The notes: generated by a model not told the origin, from the letters alone. A stretch of DNA of 64,000 nucleotides from Amycolatopsis nigrescens CSC17Ta-90 (GCF_000384315.1 NZ_ARVW01000001.1:2117746-2181745), one strand, 5' to 3'. Counted from the first letter of the stretch, positions 16,458-25,294 are shown. Program-made: numbers and translations.

Positions 16458-18758
16458 TCAGCCCTTTGTCATCCAGACGGCGATCTGTGCGCGGTTGGTG
16501 CGCCCGAGCTTGGTGAGAATATGGGCGACGTGGGTCTCCGCGGTGCGGCGAGCGATGACGAGCCGGTCGGCGATCTCCTGGTTGGTCAGGCCCTCGGCGA
16601 CCAGCCGCGCGATCTCGGTTTCGCGTGGGGTGAGCACCTCGGCAGACGGCGCCTGCGCGGGGCCCGGCGGCTCGCCGAGCGCGTAGGTGATGGCCTCGTC
16701 GAGGGGCATCGCGACACCGGCGGCGAACTCTTTCGCGGCGACGTCCCAGCCCAGCGCTCCGGTAACCGTGTCGGTGTCGGCTTGCAGCGGTTCGATGAAG
16801 GCTTGATATCGGGTCGGCCAGGCGCCCAGGGTTTGCCAGACGCTCATCGCGGCGCCTTGCAGGATCGCGGCCCGGTTGGGCTGGCCGGTGCGTGCGGCGC
16901 ATCCGGCCAGCACGGTGAGGGTGAACCCGATGACCACGCGGTCGTCGACCTGGCTGTGCAGGCGCAGCACGTCCTCGCAGTATTCCCGGGCAACGGCGAG
17001 GTCGCCGTCGAGGTATTCGGCGGCGCCACGGGACCACAGGGCCCACCCGCGCCAGAACACTTCACCTCGCTGCGCGCAGGTGTTGACGCATTCGGTGAGC
17101 ACAGCGCGGCCGTGGTCCATGTCGCCGGCCAGCGCGACGGCAAGGCCGTAGTTGTAGCTCGACCACAGCCGGCCGCTCTCGTCACCGTGGGTGCGGAACA
17201 TGTCGATGGCGATGCCGAACAGCCGTGCCGCCTCGGGCATGTCGTTGCCGATCAACGCCGCGTAGGCGCGCACGTGGTGCACGTAGGCGCGGGCGTGGTC
17301 GTCATCGCATGCCTCCGCCTCAGCGGCGGCACTGTCCACAGCGGACTGGTAAGCGGGCTGATCGCCCTGGACCAGGGCGAGGAACGCGGCCAGCCACCGC
17401 GCGTGCGCCCGCTCCGGCACCCCGGGTGGCGCGGCCGCGTCCACAGTGGACAGCCACAGGCGGCCTTCGGTGTTCAACCCGCGCACGATCCAGAACTCCT
17501 TGACATCGCACAGGATCCGCAAGCCGACGACCGCGTCGCCCGGGGTGGTGGCGCAGTAGTCCAGCGCGGCGCGGAGGTTGGCGTGCTCTTGGCGCAGCCG
17601 CCCGATCCACCCGAGCTGGTCGGTCACCAGCCACTCGGAGGCGTAGCGGGCGGCCAGCTCGGCGACCCAGTCCCGGTGCCGCGACCGCACGGCCGGCAGC
17701 TCACCGGAGCCGTGCAGCTGCTCGGCGCCGAACTCGCGCACCGATTCCAGCATCCGGTAGCGCACGCTGCCGGCGTGGTCCTCGCGGAGCAGGATCGACT
17801 TGTCCAGCAGCCCGTCGACCGCCTCCAGCACCCCCTCGACCGGCAGGTCCTCGCCGGAGCACACGTGTTCGGCGGCGTCGAGGTCGAAACTACCGGAGAA
17901 CACCGACGCACGTGCCCACAGCAGCCGTTCGCGCCCGGTGCACAGCTCGTGGCTCCAGTCGATCAGCGCCCGCATCGTCTCGTGCCGCTCCGGCCTGCCG
18001 CGGCGGCCCCCGGACAGCACCGTGAACTGGCGGTCGAGCCGGTCGGCCAGCTGGCGCACCGAGAGCACCCGCGACCGGACGGCGGCCAGTTCGATGGCCA
18101 GTGGCAGCCCGTCGAGCCTGCGGCAAAGCCGGATCAGGTGCTCGGTGTCGCCGCCGGTGAGCCGGAACGACGGCACCACGGCCGTCGCCCGGTCCACGAA
18201 CAACCGCACCGCGTCATAGCCCTGCGCACCTTCCAGGGATTCCCCGGGCTCGGGCACCGACAGCGGCGGCACCGGCAGGATCCGCTCACCCGCCACACCG
18301 AGCGACTGCCGGCTGGTGGCGAGCACCCTCACCTCCGGGCACGTCCGCGCGATCGTGTCGGCGAACCAGGCACACGTGTCCACCAGGTGCTCGCAGTTGT
18401 CCAGCACCAGCAGCAGCTTGCGCGACCGCAGCGCCTCCACGACCACTTCGACGGCCGGCCCTGCCGACCGATCGCCCAAGCCGAGCACGTTGGCCACCGT
18501 GGGCACCAGCAGCGCGGGCTCACGCACCTCCGCCAACGACACGAACACGACCTCGCCGGAAAACGCCGCCCGGCAGGCCGCGGCCACCCGCCCGGCCAGC
18601 CTGGTCTTACCGACCCCACCAGGACCGGTCAACGTGACCAGCGACGCGATCCCCAACAGACGGCGAGCCTCCGTGGTCTCCACGGTCCGGCCCACATAGC
18701 TGGTCACCTCAGCCGGCTCCCCAGCCCATACCGGCAGCACATCGACCTCGTTCCCCAC
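16458..18758 (-). CDS. STAND ATPase / LuxR-type regulator (copy 2)
   Basis: GTG 18758 is chosen because GGGAGGTG sits four bases upstream; this gives 766 residues. Domains in order: SYVGR segment, P-loop GPGGVGKTRLAGRV, Walker B LLLVLDNCEHLVDTC, sensor ATSRQSLGVAGERILP, GLPLAIELAAVRSRVLS, a winged-helix region, TPR-like helices, and a LuxR HTH (LTPRETEIARLVAEGLTNQE, then RRTAETHVAHILTKLGRTNR). It resembles the gene at 9.2 kb along its whole length. Targets are unknown. The N-terminal frame extends further upstream, but those residues lack family character. Confidence 0.88.
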   Translation of the reverse strand: MGNEVDVLPVWAGEPAEVTSYVGRTVETTEARRLLGIASLVTLTGPGGVGKTRLAGRVAAACRAAFSGEVVFVSLAEVREPALLVPTVANVLGLGDRSAGPAVEVVVEALRSRKLLLVLDNCEHLVDTCAWFADTIARTCPEVRVLATSRQSLGVAGERILPVPPLSVPEPGESLEGAQGYDAVRLFVDRATAVVPSFRLTGGDTEHLIRLCRRLDGLPLAIELAAVRSRVLSVRQLADRLDRQFTVLSGGRRGRPERHETMRALIDWSHELCTGRERLLWARASVFSGSFDLDAAEHVCSGEDLPVEGVLEAVDGLLDKSILLREDHAGSVRYRMLESVREFGAEQLHGSGELPAVRSRHRDWVAELAARYASEWLVTDQLGWIGRLRQEHANLRAALDYCATTPGDAVVGLRILCDVKEFWIVRGLNTEGRLWLSTVDAAAPPGVPERAHARWLAAFLALVQGDQPAYQSAVDSAAAEAEACDDDHARAYVHHVRAYAALIGNDMPEAARLFGIAIDMFRTHGDESGRLWSSYNYGLAVALAGDMDHGRAVLTECVNTCAQRGEVFWRGWALWSRGAAEYLDGDLAVAREYCEDVLRLHSQVDDRVVIGFTLTVLAGCAARTGQPNRAAILQGAAMSVWQTLGAWPTRYQAFIEPLQADTDTVTGALGWDVAAKEFAAGVAMPLDEAITYALGEPPGPAQAPSAEVLTPRETEIARLVAEGLTNQEIADRLVIARRTAETHVAHILTKLGRTNRAQIAVWMTKG

Positions 18759-19238
18759 ATCACCTCCCACCGCCGCGCCTCCATCGTGGACACCCGCCGT
18801 CACCGACCGATCCCCGAGCACAACCCGAACCAGATTCAGGACCACCCGACAGAAGCCCGAGAATGAACCGAGGTCGCGGACCGGGACACCTCCCGAGGTG
18901 ACGGAGTACGGCCTGCCCTGGGCAGGGAAAGTTATCACTCAGAGACGAGATCAACCATCCGGACATGACAACAGATGCGTGATCATGAAGGCAACATTTG
19001 ACATCCGCACATAAACGTGCTGCGACGCGCACCGCGAACCCGCCACCTCGTCACGCCTGGCTGTTACCTGCCCGATCACGCCCATCGCGGAACCACGCCA
19101 CCGGCTGGTCACAGCAGGCCGATCTGGCGCAGTTTCCGTGCTCGCATTCAGCTCCCGCGCTGGAGCACAGAACCACCCCGACCCGGCACGAAGCGAGCTG
19201 GCCATGTGACCTCCTTGGTGCCGGGCGGACTCGCCGGG
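18759..19238. other. 480-bp gap without recognised genes
   Basis: The gap lies upstream of the STAND-LuxR copy 2 gene and downstream of the DHA2 exporter gene, both on the minus strand. Short open frames in it lack ribosome sites or family motifs. It presumably contains the STAND-LuxR promoter. No hairpin stands out. Confidence 0.4.
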
Positions 19239-20675
19239 TCAAGCGGGCAGCTGCTCCCGTCGCGAGTGGATGAGCGTCGCGGTGATCACGCCTCCGACGA
19301 CGTACAGCGCGGCCACGATCAGCAACGCGATGTGCATGCCCGATTCGAAGCCCTCCTGGCGGCTCACCAGTCCACCGAGCAGCGCGACCCCCAGCACGGA
19401 GCCGACCTGGCGGGCCGAGGTCATCACGCCGGAAGCGATGCCCAGATGCTGTTTCGGTGCGTCGACCAGTGCCGCGGCGGCCACTCCAGGCTGCGACGCC
19501 GACTGGCACACGCCCAGCAGCACCAGTCCGATCGCGATGGTCCAGTACGGGGTCTGCTGGGTGCTCAGCGCCAGCACGATGCTCGCCGCCGCTCCGGCTA
19601 GCTGTCCCAGCAGGAGCGTTCCCCGGATCTTGTTCCTGCCGATGAACTTCCCGGCGACCAGCGGGCCCGCCACCGTCACCGCCGCGAACGGCAGCAGGGC
19701 CAGCCCGGTCAGCCAAGCGCTGTAGCCACGTTGTCCCTGCATGTACAGCGACAGCACGAACATCTGCCCGTAGATGCCGACGCTGAGGATCAGGCCGACC
19801 GTCGAGGCCGCGGAGAACTGGCGTGTCCGCACCAGCGCCGGCGGGATCATCGGAGCGGCGACGCGTCGTTCCACCGTCGCCGTGCCCACCACGCAGAGCA
19901 CGCCGACGACCAGGCTGCCCAGGACGACCGGGGAACTCCACCCTCGCCGTCCCGCTTCCGTGAGCGCCAGCGCGAGGGCGGCCAGCATGACGATGCCGAG
20001 TACCTGGCCACCGATGTCGAACCGGTGCCGGTGTGTCGCCGTCTCCGGGGTGTTGCGGACGAGCAGCCACAACGCGACGGCCGCGATGGGGAGGTTGATG
20101 AAGAAGATCGCCCGCCAGCTCAGGCTGTCCGCCAGCAGGCCGCCCACGAGCGGCCCCAGCACGGTCGCCGCCCCGGCGACTGCCGCCCACTGACCGAACG
20201 CGCGACCGCGAGCGGCGGGCTCCGGGAAAAGGCTACCGGCGAGGGAAAGGGCCGTCGGCAGCATCATTGCGCCGCCGATCCCTTGCAGCGCACGCGCCGC
20301 GATCAACAGGGGAAGCGACCCGGCAAGACCACAGAGCAAGGAGGAAAGCGCGAAGACGACGAGACCGATGGCGTACACCTTCCGGCCGCCGAGCCGGTCG
20401 GCCGCGGCCCCGGCGGAAAGCAGGAGCGCGGCGAACAAGAGGTTGTAGCCGTTGACGACCCACTGCGCCTCGGTCAGGGTGCCCTTCAGATCCTGCTGGA
20501 TGTGCGGGACGGCGACGTTCACGATCGTCGTGTCCAGCACGATCACGAACACGCCGATCAGCACGCCGAGGAAGGCGAGTTTCGGCGATGTACCACGCGG
20601 CGCGGATTCCGCCTCCGCCGTGGGGCGTGACCGTCCCCCGTCGGTGCTGAGGTTCGAGTCGGACCTTTCCACCAT
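19239..20675 (-). CDS. DHA2-family (EmrB/QacA) drug exporter
   Basis: The 478-residue protein has about 14 membrane segments and DHA2 signatures: motif D1 in VLDTTIVNVAVPHIQQDL near residue 47, motif A in DRLGGRKVYAIGL, motif B/C in LIAARALQGIGGAMM and GPLVGGLLADSLSWRAIFF. It uses proton-driven export of hydrophobic compounds in the membrane. The marR gene is 20 bases upstream on the same strand, so the two form a MarR-controlled resistance operon. Confidence 0.9.
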   Translation of the reverse strand: MVERSDSNLSTDGGRSRPTAEAESAPRGTSPKLAFLGVLIGVFVIVLDTTIVNVAVPHIQQDLKGTLTEAQWVVNGYNLLFAALLLSAGAAADRLGGRKVYAIGLVVFALSSLLCGLAGSLPLLIAARALQGIGGAMMLPTALSLAGSLFPEPAARGRAFGQWAAVAGAATVLGPLVGGLLADSLSWRAIFFINLPIAAVALWLLVRNTPETATHRHRFDIGGQVLGIVMLAALALALTEAGRRGWSSPVVLGSLVVGVLCVVGTATVERRVAAPMIPPALVRTRQFSAASTVGLILSVGIYGQMFVLSLYMQGQRGYSAWLTGLALLPFAAVTVAGPLVAGKFIGRNKIRGTLLLGQLAGAAASIVLALSTQQTPYWTIAIGLVLLGVCQSASQPGVAAAALVDAPKQHLGIASGVMTSARQVGSVLGVALLGGLVSRQEGFESGMHIALLIVAALYVVGGVITATLIHSRREQLPA

Positions 20676-20694
20676 GCTCCACTCTCTTACTGGC

Positions 20695-21189
20695 TTACTC
20701 GGTGTGCCCCTGATCGAGTTCCTTGTCGGAGGTGACCTCGCCGATCCGGTCGATGACCTTCTCGCCGATCCGCCGGAGTTCGTCCCGCTGCCGTTCGGTC
20801 AGGATGTCGAGCAGATAGCTCCGGACGCTCAGCGCGTGCCGCTTGGCGGCCGCCCTGAGCATGTCGATCCCGCGGTCGGACAGTTCGACCGTCCAACCGC
20901 GACCGTCGGTGGGACTGGCCCGCCTGATCACCAGGCCGTCCTGTGCCAGCTTTCCGACGGCGTGCGTGATCCGGCTGGGCGCCGACCTGGTGCCACGGGC
21001 CAGTTCGGTCAGCCGCATCTTGTTGTCCGGTGCCCTGCCGAGCACGAACAGCACCTCGTAGTAGGTCCGCGGGATCCCGACCTCGCGTTTGAGATCGCAG
21101 TCGAAATTATTGAACAACTCCCTACTCATCGTGGAGAAGGCGCTGTAGACACGCTGCTCGTCTTCGGTGAGCCAGTCGAAATCGATCAT
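20695..21189 (-). CDS. MarR-family regulator of the DHA2 exporter
   Basis: About 164 residues from ATG 21189 (GTG 21195 is possible). MarR fold: N-terminal dimer helices, HTH MRLTELARGTRSAPSRITHA, wing VIRRASPTDGRGWTVELSDRG, C-terminal helices. It is the first gene of a two-gene operon with the exporter and probably represses it until substrate binds. Two tandem repeats containing a palindrome lie just upstream as likely binding sites. Confidence 0.88.
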   Translation of the reverse strand: MIDFDWLTEDEQRVYSAFSTMSRELFNNFDCDLKREVGIPRTYYEVLFVLGRAPDNKMRLTELARGTRSAPSRITHAVGKLAQDGLVIRRASPTDGRGWTVELSDRGIDMLRAAAKRHALSVRSYLLDILTERQRDELRRIGEKVIDRIGEVTSDKELDQGHTE

Positions 21190-21205
21190 GGGCACATTTT
21201 AACAG

Positions 21206-21255
21206 GTTACTTCAGCGCTGAAGCATACTGCGCTCCGCGAGTTACTTCAACACTG
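21206..21255. promoter_or_regulatory. Tandem MarR operator candidates
   Basis: GTTACTTCAGCGCTG at 21206-21220 and GTTACTTCAACACTG at 21241-21255 match at 13 of 15 bases, 35 bases apart. The first contains the perfect 14-bp palindrome CTTCAGCGCTGAAG (21210-21223). They sit in the upstream region of marR and next to the divergent aldo/keto reductase relic. Confidence 0.6.
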
Positions 21256-21317
21256 GACTACTTCGGCCTGGCACTGCTAGCGTCAGCATCGACACAGCTG
21301 ACGTAAAGGAGTCGAAT

Positions 21318-21460
21318 ATGCGGGACTCGGCTGCATGGGAATGAGCTGGGCGTACCAGTAGTCCGCGCGCGACCGAGCCCTCTCGATCGCTTTGATCAAC
21401 GAGGAACTGGTCGGCAAGGCCTTGTCCGGCAGGCGGGACGACGTTTTGCACCGAGGTGAC
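21318..21460 (+). pseudogene. Aldo/keto reductase remnant
   Basis: A start codon at 21318 has AAAGGA at proper spacing. From 21326, in another frame, the sequence reads LGCMGMSWAYQ followed by a stop; after a deletion the same frame continues INEELVGKALSGRRDDV. These are the N-terminal cofactor-barrel motif and the NEELVGKAL segment of bacterial aldo/keto reductases. At least one frameshift, one stop and an internal loss of about 25 residues are visible, and the C-terminal 250 residues are absent. The rest of the gap to 21576 holds nothing recognised. Confidence 0.7.
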
Positions 21461-21576
21461 CGCCGAGCAGGCCTCCGACGTGAAACTCGACCGCAGGATC
21501 TGAACCGCCCCCGAATTATCCACACAACTCGAAGGAATCGACACCATCGAACAACTCCGAGCCGCGAACCTGATAT

Positions 21577-22575
21577 CTACAAGCCGCGAGGCACGATGCC
21601 GGCTGGGCGGAGGACGTGATCGAGGGTGTGCGGGTCCATGAACGCGACGATCCGCATGACTCGCGTCCTGGTGACGGTGAGTACGTGCAGCGCGTGCGGC
21701 ATGAACGCGCCGTGTTGGTCAGCGTGGTAGCAGGCGAACGCGGGCTGGCCGTTGGCGCTGGTTTCGATCATGCGGCAGTGGCCGGGTTGGGGCAGGCGTG
21801 GGCGGAGGAAGCGCCCGATGGTGTGCCGGCCGCGGTACCAGGCGTTGAACGGGGGCATCTCCCAGGTCGCGTCGTTGGTGAGGATGGTGACCAGTGCGTC
21901 GACGTCGGCCGTGGTGAACGCGGTGGCGTACCGGTCGAGCAGCACGTGTAGCTCGGGGTCGGTGGGGGTGCTGATAGTGGACTCGTCGGGCTGGACGTGG
22001 TCGAGGGTCGCGCGGGCGCGCTGGAGCAGGCTGTTGACCGCCGCGGTGGTGGTGTCGAGCAGTTCGGCGGCTTCGGTGGCGCGCCAGTCGAGCACGTCAC
22101 GGAGGATGAGCACGACGCGTTGCCGGGGCGGCAGGTGCTGGAGGGCGGCGATGAGGGCGAGCCGCATGCTGGCGCGGCCTTCCACCACCGTGGCGGGGTC
22201 GCCGAGTAGCGCGGTGGGGAAGGGCTGTAGCCAGGGGACGTCGGTTCCGCTGTCGACGGGCGCGGCCGGGTTGCTGGTGGGGCCGGCAAGCCCGGAGGGC
22301 AGGGGGCGCCGCTGTGCGCGTTCCATGGATCGCAGGCACGCCCGGGTGGCGATGCGGTAGAGCCAGGTCCGCAGGGAGGACCGGCCGTCGAAGCGGTCGT
22401 AGGCGTGCCACGCGCGCAGGTAGGTGTCCTGGACGGCGTCCTCGGCGTCGTCGACCGAGCCCAGCATGCGGTAGCACAGGGCAAGCAGCTCCGTGCGGAA
22501 CGGCCCGGCCAGGCGGGTGAACTCCTCGCTGGGAGGAGTTTGCCCGCCTGGCCGCGTCCGGGTGGGGATGGTCAC
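21577..22575 (-). CDS. ECF sigma factor with C-terminal SnoaL-like domain
   Basis: This 332-residue protein combines sigma region 2 (ELLALCYRMLGSVDDAEDAV, then RSSLRTWLYRIATRACL), region 4 (HLPPRQRVVLILRDVLDWRA, TTAAVNSLLQRARATL) and a C-terminal NTF2/SnoaL-like domain (ATWEMPPFNAWYRGRHTIG). This matches the SigG/SigX5-type group of actinobacterial ECF factors, in which the extra domain replaces a separate anti-sigma factor. Its start overlaps the stop of the upstream ABM-like gene (ATGA), so it is the last gene of a small operon whose other members may be its regulon. Confidence 0.9.
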   Translation of the reverse strand: MTIPTRTRPGGQTPPSEEFTRLAGPFRTELLALCYRMLGSVDDAEDAVQDTYLRAWHAYDRFDGRSSLRTWLYRIATRACLRSMERAQRRPLPSGLAGPTSNPAAPVDSGTDVPWLQPFPTALLGDPATVVEGRASMRLALIAALQHLPPRQRVVLILRDVLDWRATEAAELLDTTTAAVNSLLQRARATLDHVQPDESTISTPTDPELHVLLDRYATAFTTADVDALVTILTNDATWEMPPFNAWYRGRHTIGRFLRPRLPQPGHCRMIETSANGQPAFACYHADQHGAFMPHALHVLTVTRTRVMRIVAFMDPHTLDHVLRPAGIVPRGL

Positions 22576-22874
22576 CGCAGGACCTGGTAGGAGCCGATCA
22601 GCGTGGCCGCAGTCCGGGTCGGCGACATGGCGATCCGGTCACCGAGCCCGCGTTGGAATGCGGTGAACGCGTCGAGGCTGGTCAGCGGTGAGGGCTCGAT
22701 GTCGGAGTTGACCAGGTGCAGGAAGCTGACGCCGTCGTCGAGCCGCAGCGCGGCGTAGCGCAGCCCGTCCGGCCGCTGGGCGGTCAGTTGGGTGAAGACC
22801 TGCTCGATGAGCTGGTGGTTCTGCTCCGCGGTGTGGGGTGTGGTCTGGTAGCGGATGACGGTCATCGTGCTCAC
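22572..22874 (-). CDS. Small ABM-like (dimeric barrel) protein
   Basis: GTG 22874 has GGAGGAG six bases upstream. The 100-residue protein (VIRYQTTPHTAEQNHQLIEQ, then DGVSFLHLVNSD) has the look of a ferredoxin-like dimeric alpha/beta-barrel protein of the antibiotic-monooxygenase type. No catalytic residue can be assigned. It lies between a SnoaL-like gene and the sigma gene with ATGA overlap to the latter, so it is co-expressed with the sigma factor. Confidence 0.6.
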   Translation of the reverse strand: MSTMTVIRYQTTPHTAEQNHQLIEQVFTQLTAQRPDGLRYAALRLDDGVSFLHLVNSDIEPSPLTSLDAFTAFQRGLGDRIAMSPTRTAATLIGSYQVLR

Positions 22875-22890
22875 GGGCGGCTCCTCCGGC

Positions 22891-23262
22891 TCATTCGCTG
22901 CCTGCGAGCTCGGTCTTGCGGAGCTCGTAGGTGTCGAAGACGAGGGTGTCGGACAGGATCTTCCCGTCGCGGACGACGAGGTAATCCACCGCGCGGATGG
23001 TGCCGAACGGCGCGGTCTTCATGTCGTAGACAACCACGGCCTTCTCCTGGTCGCCAAGCGCGGCGACGATGTCGACACCCTGGACGAACTGGGCGAACTC
23101 GCTCATCGCGGCGAGCACCGCCTGGCTGCCGACGAGCCGAACCCTCGGGCTTTCGAACACGATGTCGTCGGCAAGGCAGCTGGCGAGGATGTCCATGTCG
23201 CCGCTGCCGAACGCCTCGACGAACGAGACGGCGACCTCGACCGGTGTAGTGCTGGTGGCCAC
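22891..23262 (-). CDS. SnoaL/NTF2-like protein
   Basis: GTG 23262 has AGGGG at six bases. The 123-residue protein shows the NTF2 cone pattern: VAVSFVEAFGSGDMDILASC, ADDIVFESPRVRLVGSQAVL and a final TIRAVDYLVVRDGKILSDTL. These small pockets serve as polyketide cyclases, isomerases or ligand sensors. It is 16 bases upstream of the ABM-like gene in the sigma-factor operon. Confidence 0.75.
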   Translation of the reverse strand: MATSTTPVEVAVSFVEAFGSGDMDILASCLADDIVFESPRVRLVGSQAVLAAMSEFAQFVQGVDIVAALGDQEKAVVVYDMKTAPFGTIRAVDYLVVRDGKILSDTLVFDTYELRKTELAGSE

Positions 23263-23278
23263 TGAAACCCCTTCTTCC

Positions 23279-23456
23279 TTAGTGAGCGGTCGCCGTACCG
23301 GCGAGGTCCGCGGGCGTGTAGGTGTCGTGCAGCTTGAAGTCGTCGATGTAGGGCTGAGCAGGTGGTCCAGGCCCCGTCAAGGCCTTCTCCTCGGCCAACA
23401 ACTCTGTCCTGGCGGCCAACCACTCGTCTCGTGACACCACGGCGGGAAGATCCACC
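23279..23456 (-). pseudogene. Frameshifted remnant of a DUF899 protein
   Basis: GTG 23456 with GAGGAG at six bases opens VDLPAVVSRDEWLAARTE, the typical N-terminus of DUF899 (thioredoxin-like) proteins. An extra T near 23400 shifts the frame; restoring it gives LLAEEKALTG followed by an unrelated tail, AQPYIDDFKLHDTYTPADLA. The normal body of about 200 residues is gone. Position and spacing suggest it was the first gene of the sigma-factor operon. Confidence 0.68.
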
Positions 23457-23471
23457 GGCGCTCCTCGTCTC

Positions 23472-23497
23472 TATGCGTTGTCTGTCGTCCGCATAGT
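23472..23497. promoter_or_regulatory. Inverted repeat upstream of the sigma operon
   Basis: CTATGCG at 23472-23478 and CGCATAG at 23491-23497 are exact inverted arms 16 bases upstream of the first start of the sigma-factor operon. It could be an operator or part of its promoter; no partner site was found. Confidence 0.35.
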
Positions 23498-23700
23498 TAG
23501 ATCCGCACAGCCGGCCGGACTCATCGCCTCGGGCTGCAAGACGGGCAAAAGTCCAATTTCGAGGCCGCCAAGCTCAGCCAGTCCCGTCCCCCCGGCGGCA
23601 AACTCACACTCGTCCCGTGATCGCCTAGCCGCCCGGCCCACCGCTACCTGACACTGAAGGCGTCACGACAATCGGCGAAGTAGCCACCGAAGGGGTCCCC

Positions 23701-24120
23701 ATGCCGTTCGTCCGGATCACGTTGAGTACGGACCGTCCCGAACCGATGCGCGCAGCCGTTGCCGAAGGCGTGCGCAGCGCGCTGGTCAGCGCCATCGGCG
23801 TTCCCCCAGGCGATCGGTTCCAGATCGTCGACGCGCAACCGGCCACCGCCTTCCACGTAGACCGCCACTTCCTCGACGGTGATCGGCGCGATCCGGTGGT
23901 AGTGGAGATCACGCTCACCCGCGGGCGGACCCGGGACATGAAGCTCGCGCTCTACCAGACGATCGTGGCCAACCTGTCCGAAGCCGGCGTGCGACCGGAC
24001 GATGTGCTGATCATGCTGCAGGAATCCGGGCGGGAGGACTGGTCCTTGGGCGGCGGGAAGATGCAACTGCTCGACGAGGACCTGATCCGCAAGTACGGCT
24101 GGTCACCACCGGAGGCGTGA
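23701..24120 (+). CDS. Tautomerase-superfamily protein (MSAD-like)
   Basis: The ATG has GAAGGGG five bases upstream. The 139-residue protein begins Met-Pro-Phe-Val-Arg, exposing the Pro1 nucleophile used by tautomerases. Length and segments such as DRFQIVDAQPATAFHVDR and TRDMKLALYQTIVANLSEAG fit the larger malonate-semialdehyde-decarboxylase/cis-CaaD-like group rather than 60-residue 4-OT monomers. The substrate is unknown. It is a single-gene unit ended by a strong hairpin at 24171. Confidence 0.82.
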   Translation: MPFVRITLSTDRPEPMRAAVAEGVRSALVSAIGVPPGDRFQIVDAQPATAFHVDRHFLDGDRRDPVVVEITLTRGRTRDMKLALYQTIVANLSEAGVRPDDVLIMLQESGREDWSLGGGKMQLLDEDLIRKYGWSPPEA

Positions 24121-24170
24121 TCCCACAGCGGAAGCCGCTCGTGCTCGTCCAGGTCGGGAGGTGACCGTGC

Positions 24171-24209
24171 GCAGCGAGATCCCCGCTCGTTGGGCAGGGA
24201 TCTCGCTGC
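24171..24209. terminator. 13-bp bidirectional terminator hairpin
   Basis: GCAGCGAGATCCC at 24171-24183 and its perfect reverse complement at 24197-24209 flank a 13-base loop. It lies between two convergent genes, the tautomerase and a secreted hydrolase, so it would end transcription from both sides. Confidence 0.75.
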
Positions 24210-24244
24210 TCAGGTACGACGGATCGGAACTTATGAGGGCCGGA

Positions 24245-25156
24245 TCAGCTGCAGGGGCTCAAATTGGCGGTCTCCTGGAGGTTCCACGTGGACGAATCCG
24301 GCATGCCATTGAAGTACTGGCAGGCATCCGGGTCACTGAGCAGTTGCCAGCGGAACCAGGCGAGCCCCATCTCACTGGCGTAACTGTTCGGGATCGGGGT
24401 CATGTGCCCTGCGCCGACGCCCTCGTACCACGCCTTTTCCACTGAGCCGCTCAGCGCGTCGTACCCCCTGCGAACCCAGTCCTCGCTGACTAGGCCATCG
24501 CGTGAGCCGTTGAACATCGAGACCGGGGACTGGATCTCGGCGTAGAGGCTCGCCCAATTGCTGGGCGAATCGCCGAAGCCATGTGCCGGCTCGATGCCGA
24601 AGCCGGCGTACGTGGCGGCAGTGCCCCATTGCTGCTCCGCCCGGTAGACGCCGAGGATAGCTCCGCCGCCACCCTGCGAGTGGCCGGTGAAGCCGTATCG
24701 AGTGTCGACGATGTCTGGATACTTGGCTATCACGGTCTGGATCGCCTCGATCGCCTGGGTGCCCTGGCCGGTGTCGGTGTCGTCGTAACAGGCGGCGACG
24801 AAACCGTGGGAAGCGAAGTGCTCGAGGGTCTCCCCATACATCGAGCACCGTGCCCCGGTGCCGTTGGCGAGGTGAATGATGGGGACCCGGCAGCCAGCGG
24901 GCAGACCCTGGGGGATCCACATCTTTGCATTGTCCGCATCGTCGGTGACGAAGTCGAACGGACCGTCGGCGGTGTAGTCGTCGACCTTGGGCAAGCAGCT
25001 GGCGGCCGCCGGAGCCTCATCGATTGTCTGCGCTGCCGCTTGCGGCACGGCGCCTAGAACGCCGATGCTGACAATGGCGAGAGCGATTGCGACCCGACGC
25101 ACGCGTCGATTCCGGCGAATATTCAGGTGCCAGGTGCGATGTCCATGAACGTCCAT
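24245..25156 (-). CDS. Secreted alpha/beta hydrolase (chlorophyllase/cutinase-like)
   Basis: The ATG is preceded by AAGGAGGAG. The 303-residue protein has a long N-terminus with a twin-arginine-rich stretch (RRNRRVRRVA) before a hydrophobic signal core ending AAAQ near residue 43. Enzyme motifs: IIHLANGTGARC, nucleophile elbow GHSQGGGG (Ser160), and AGHMTPI with the catalytic His. Four or more cysteines in the mature part suggest disulfides. It is probably an extracellular esterase; the substrate is unknown. The divergent AraC-type regulator 139 bases away may control it. Confidence 0.8.
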   Translation of the reverse strand: MDVHGHRTWHLNIRRNRRVRRVAIALAIVSIGVLGAVPQAAAQTIDEAPAAASCLPKVDDYTADGPFDFVTDDADNAKMWIPQGLPAGCRVPIIHLANGTGARCSMYGETLEHFASHGFVAACYDDTDTGQGTQAIEAIQTVIAKYPDIVDTRYGFTGHSQGGGGAILGVYRAEQQWGTAATYAGFGIEPAHGFGDSPSNWASLYAEIQSPVSMFNGSRDGLVSEDWVRRGYDALSGSVEKAWYEGVGAGHMTPIPNSYASEMGLAWFRWQLLSDPDACQYFNGMPDSSTWNLQETANLSPCS

Positions 25157-25294
25157 ATCTGCTCCTCCTTGATCAGGGCAGGGGGCTCGGCTCGCGCCGC
25201 ACTCTCGGATTCCTGCGACCCTGGAATGTCACGTCCAATCTTTGATCAATAGCCTCTGCACAAGGAAGGGCACGATCGGCCATCTAGGGTTACA

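Noticed and set aside
23701..24120. A 4-oxalocrotonate tautomerase
   Set aside because: The length of 139 residues and internal motifs fit the larger MSAD/cis-CaaD-like group, not 60-70 residue 4-OT proteins.
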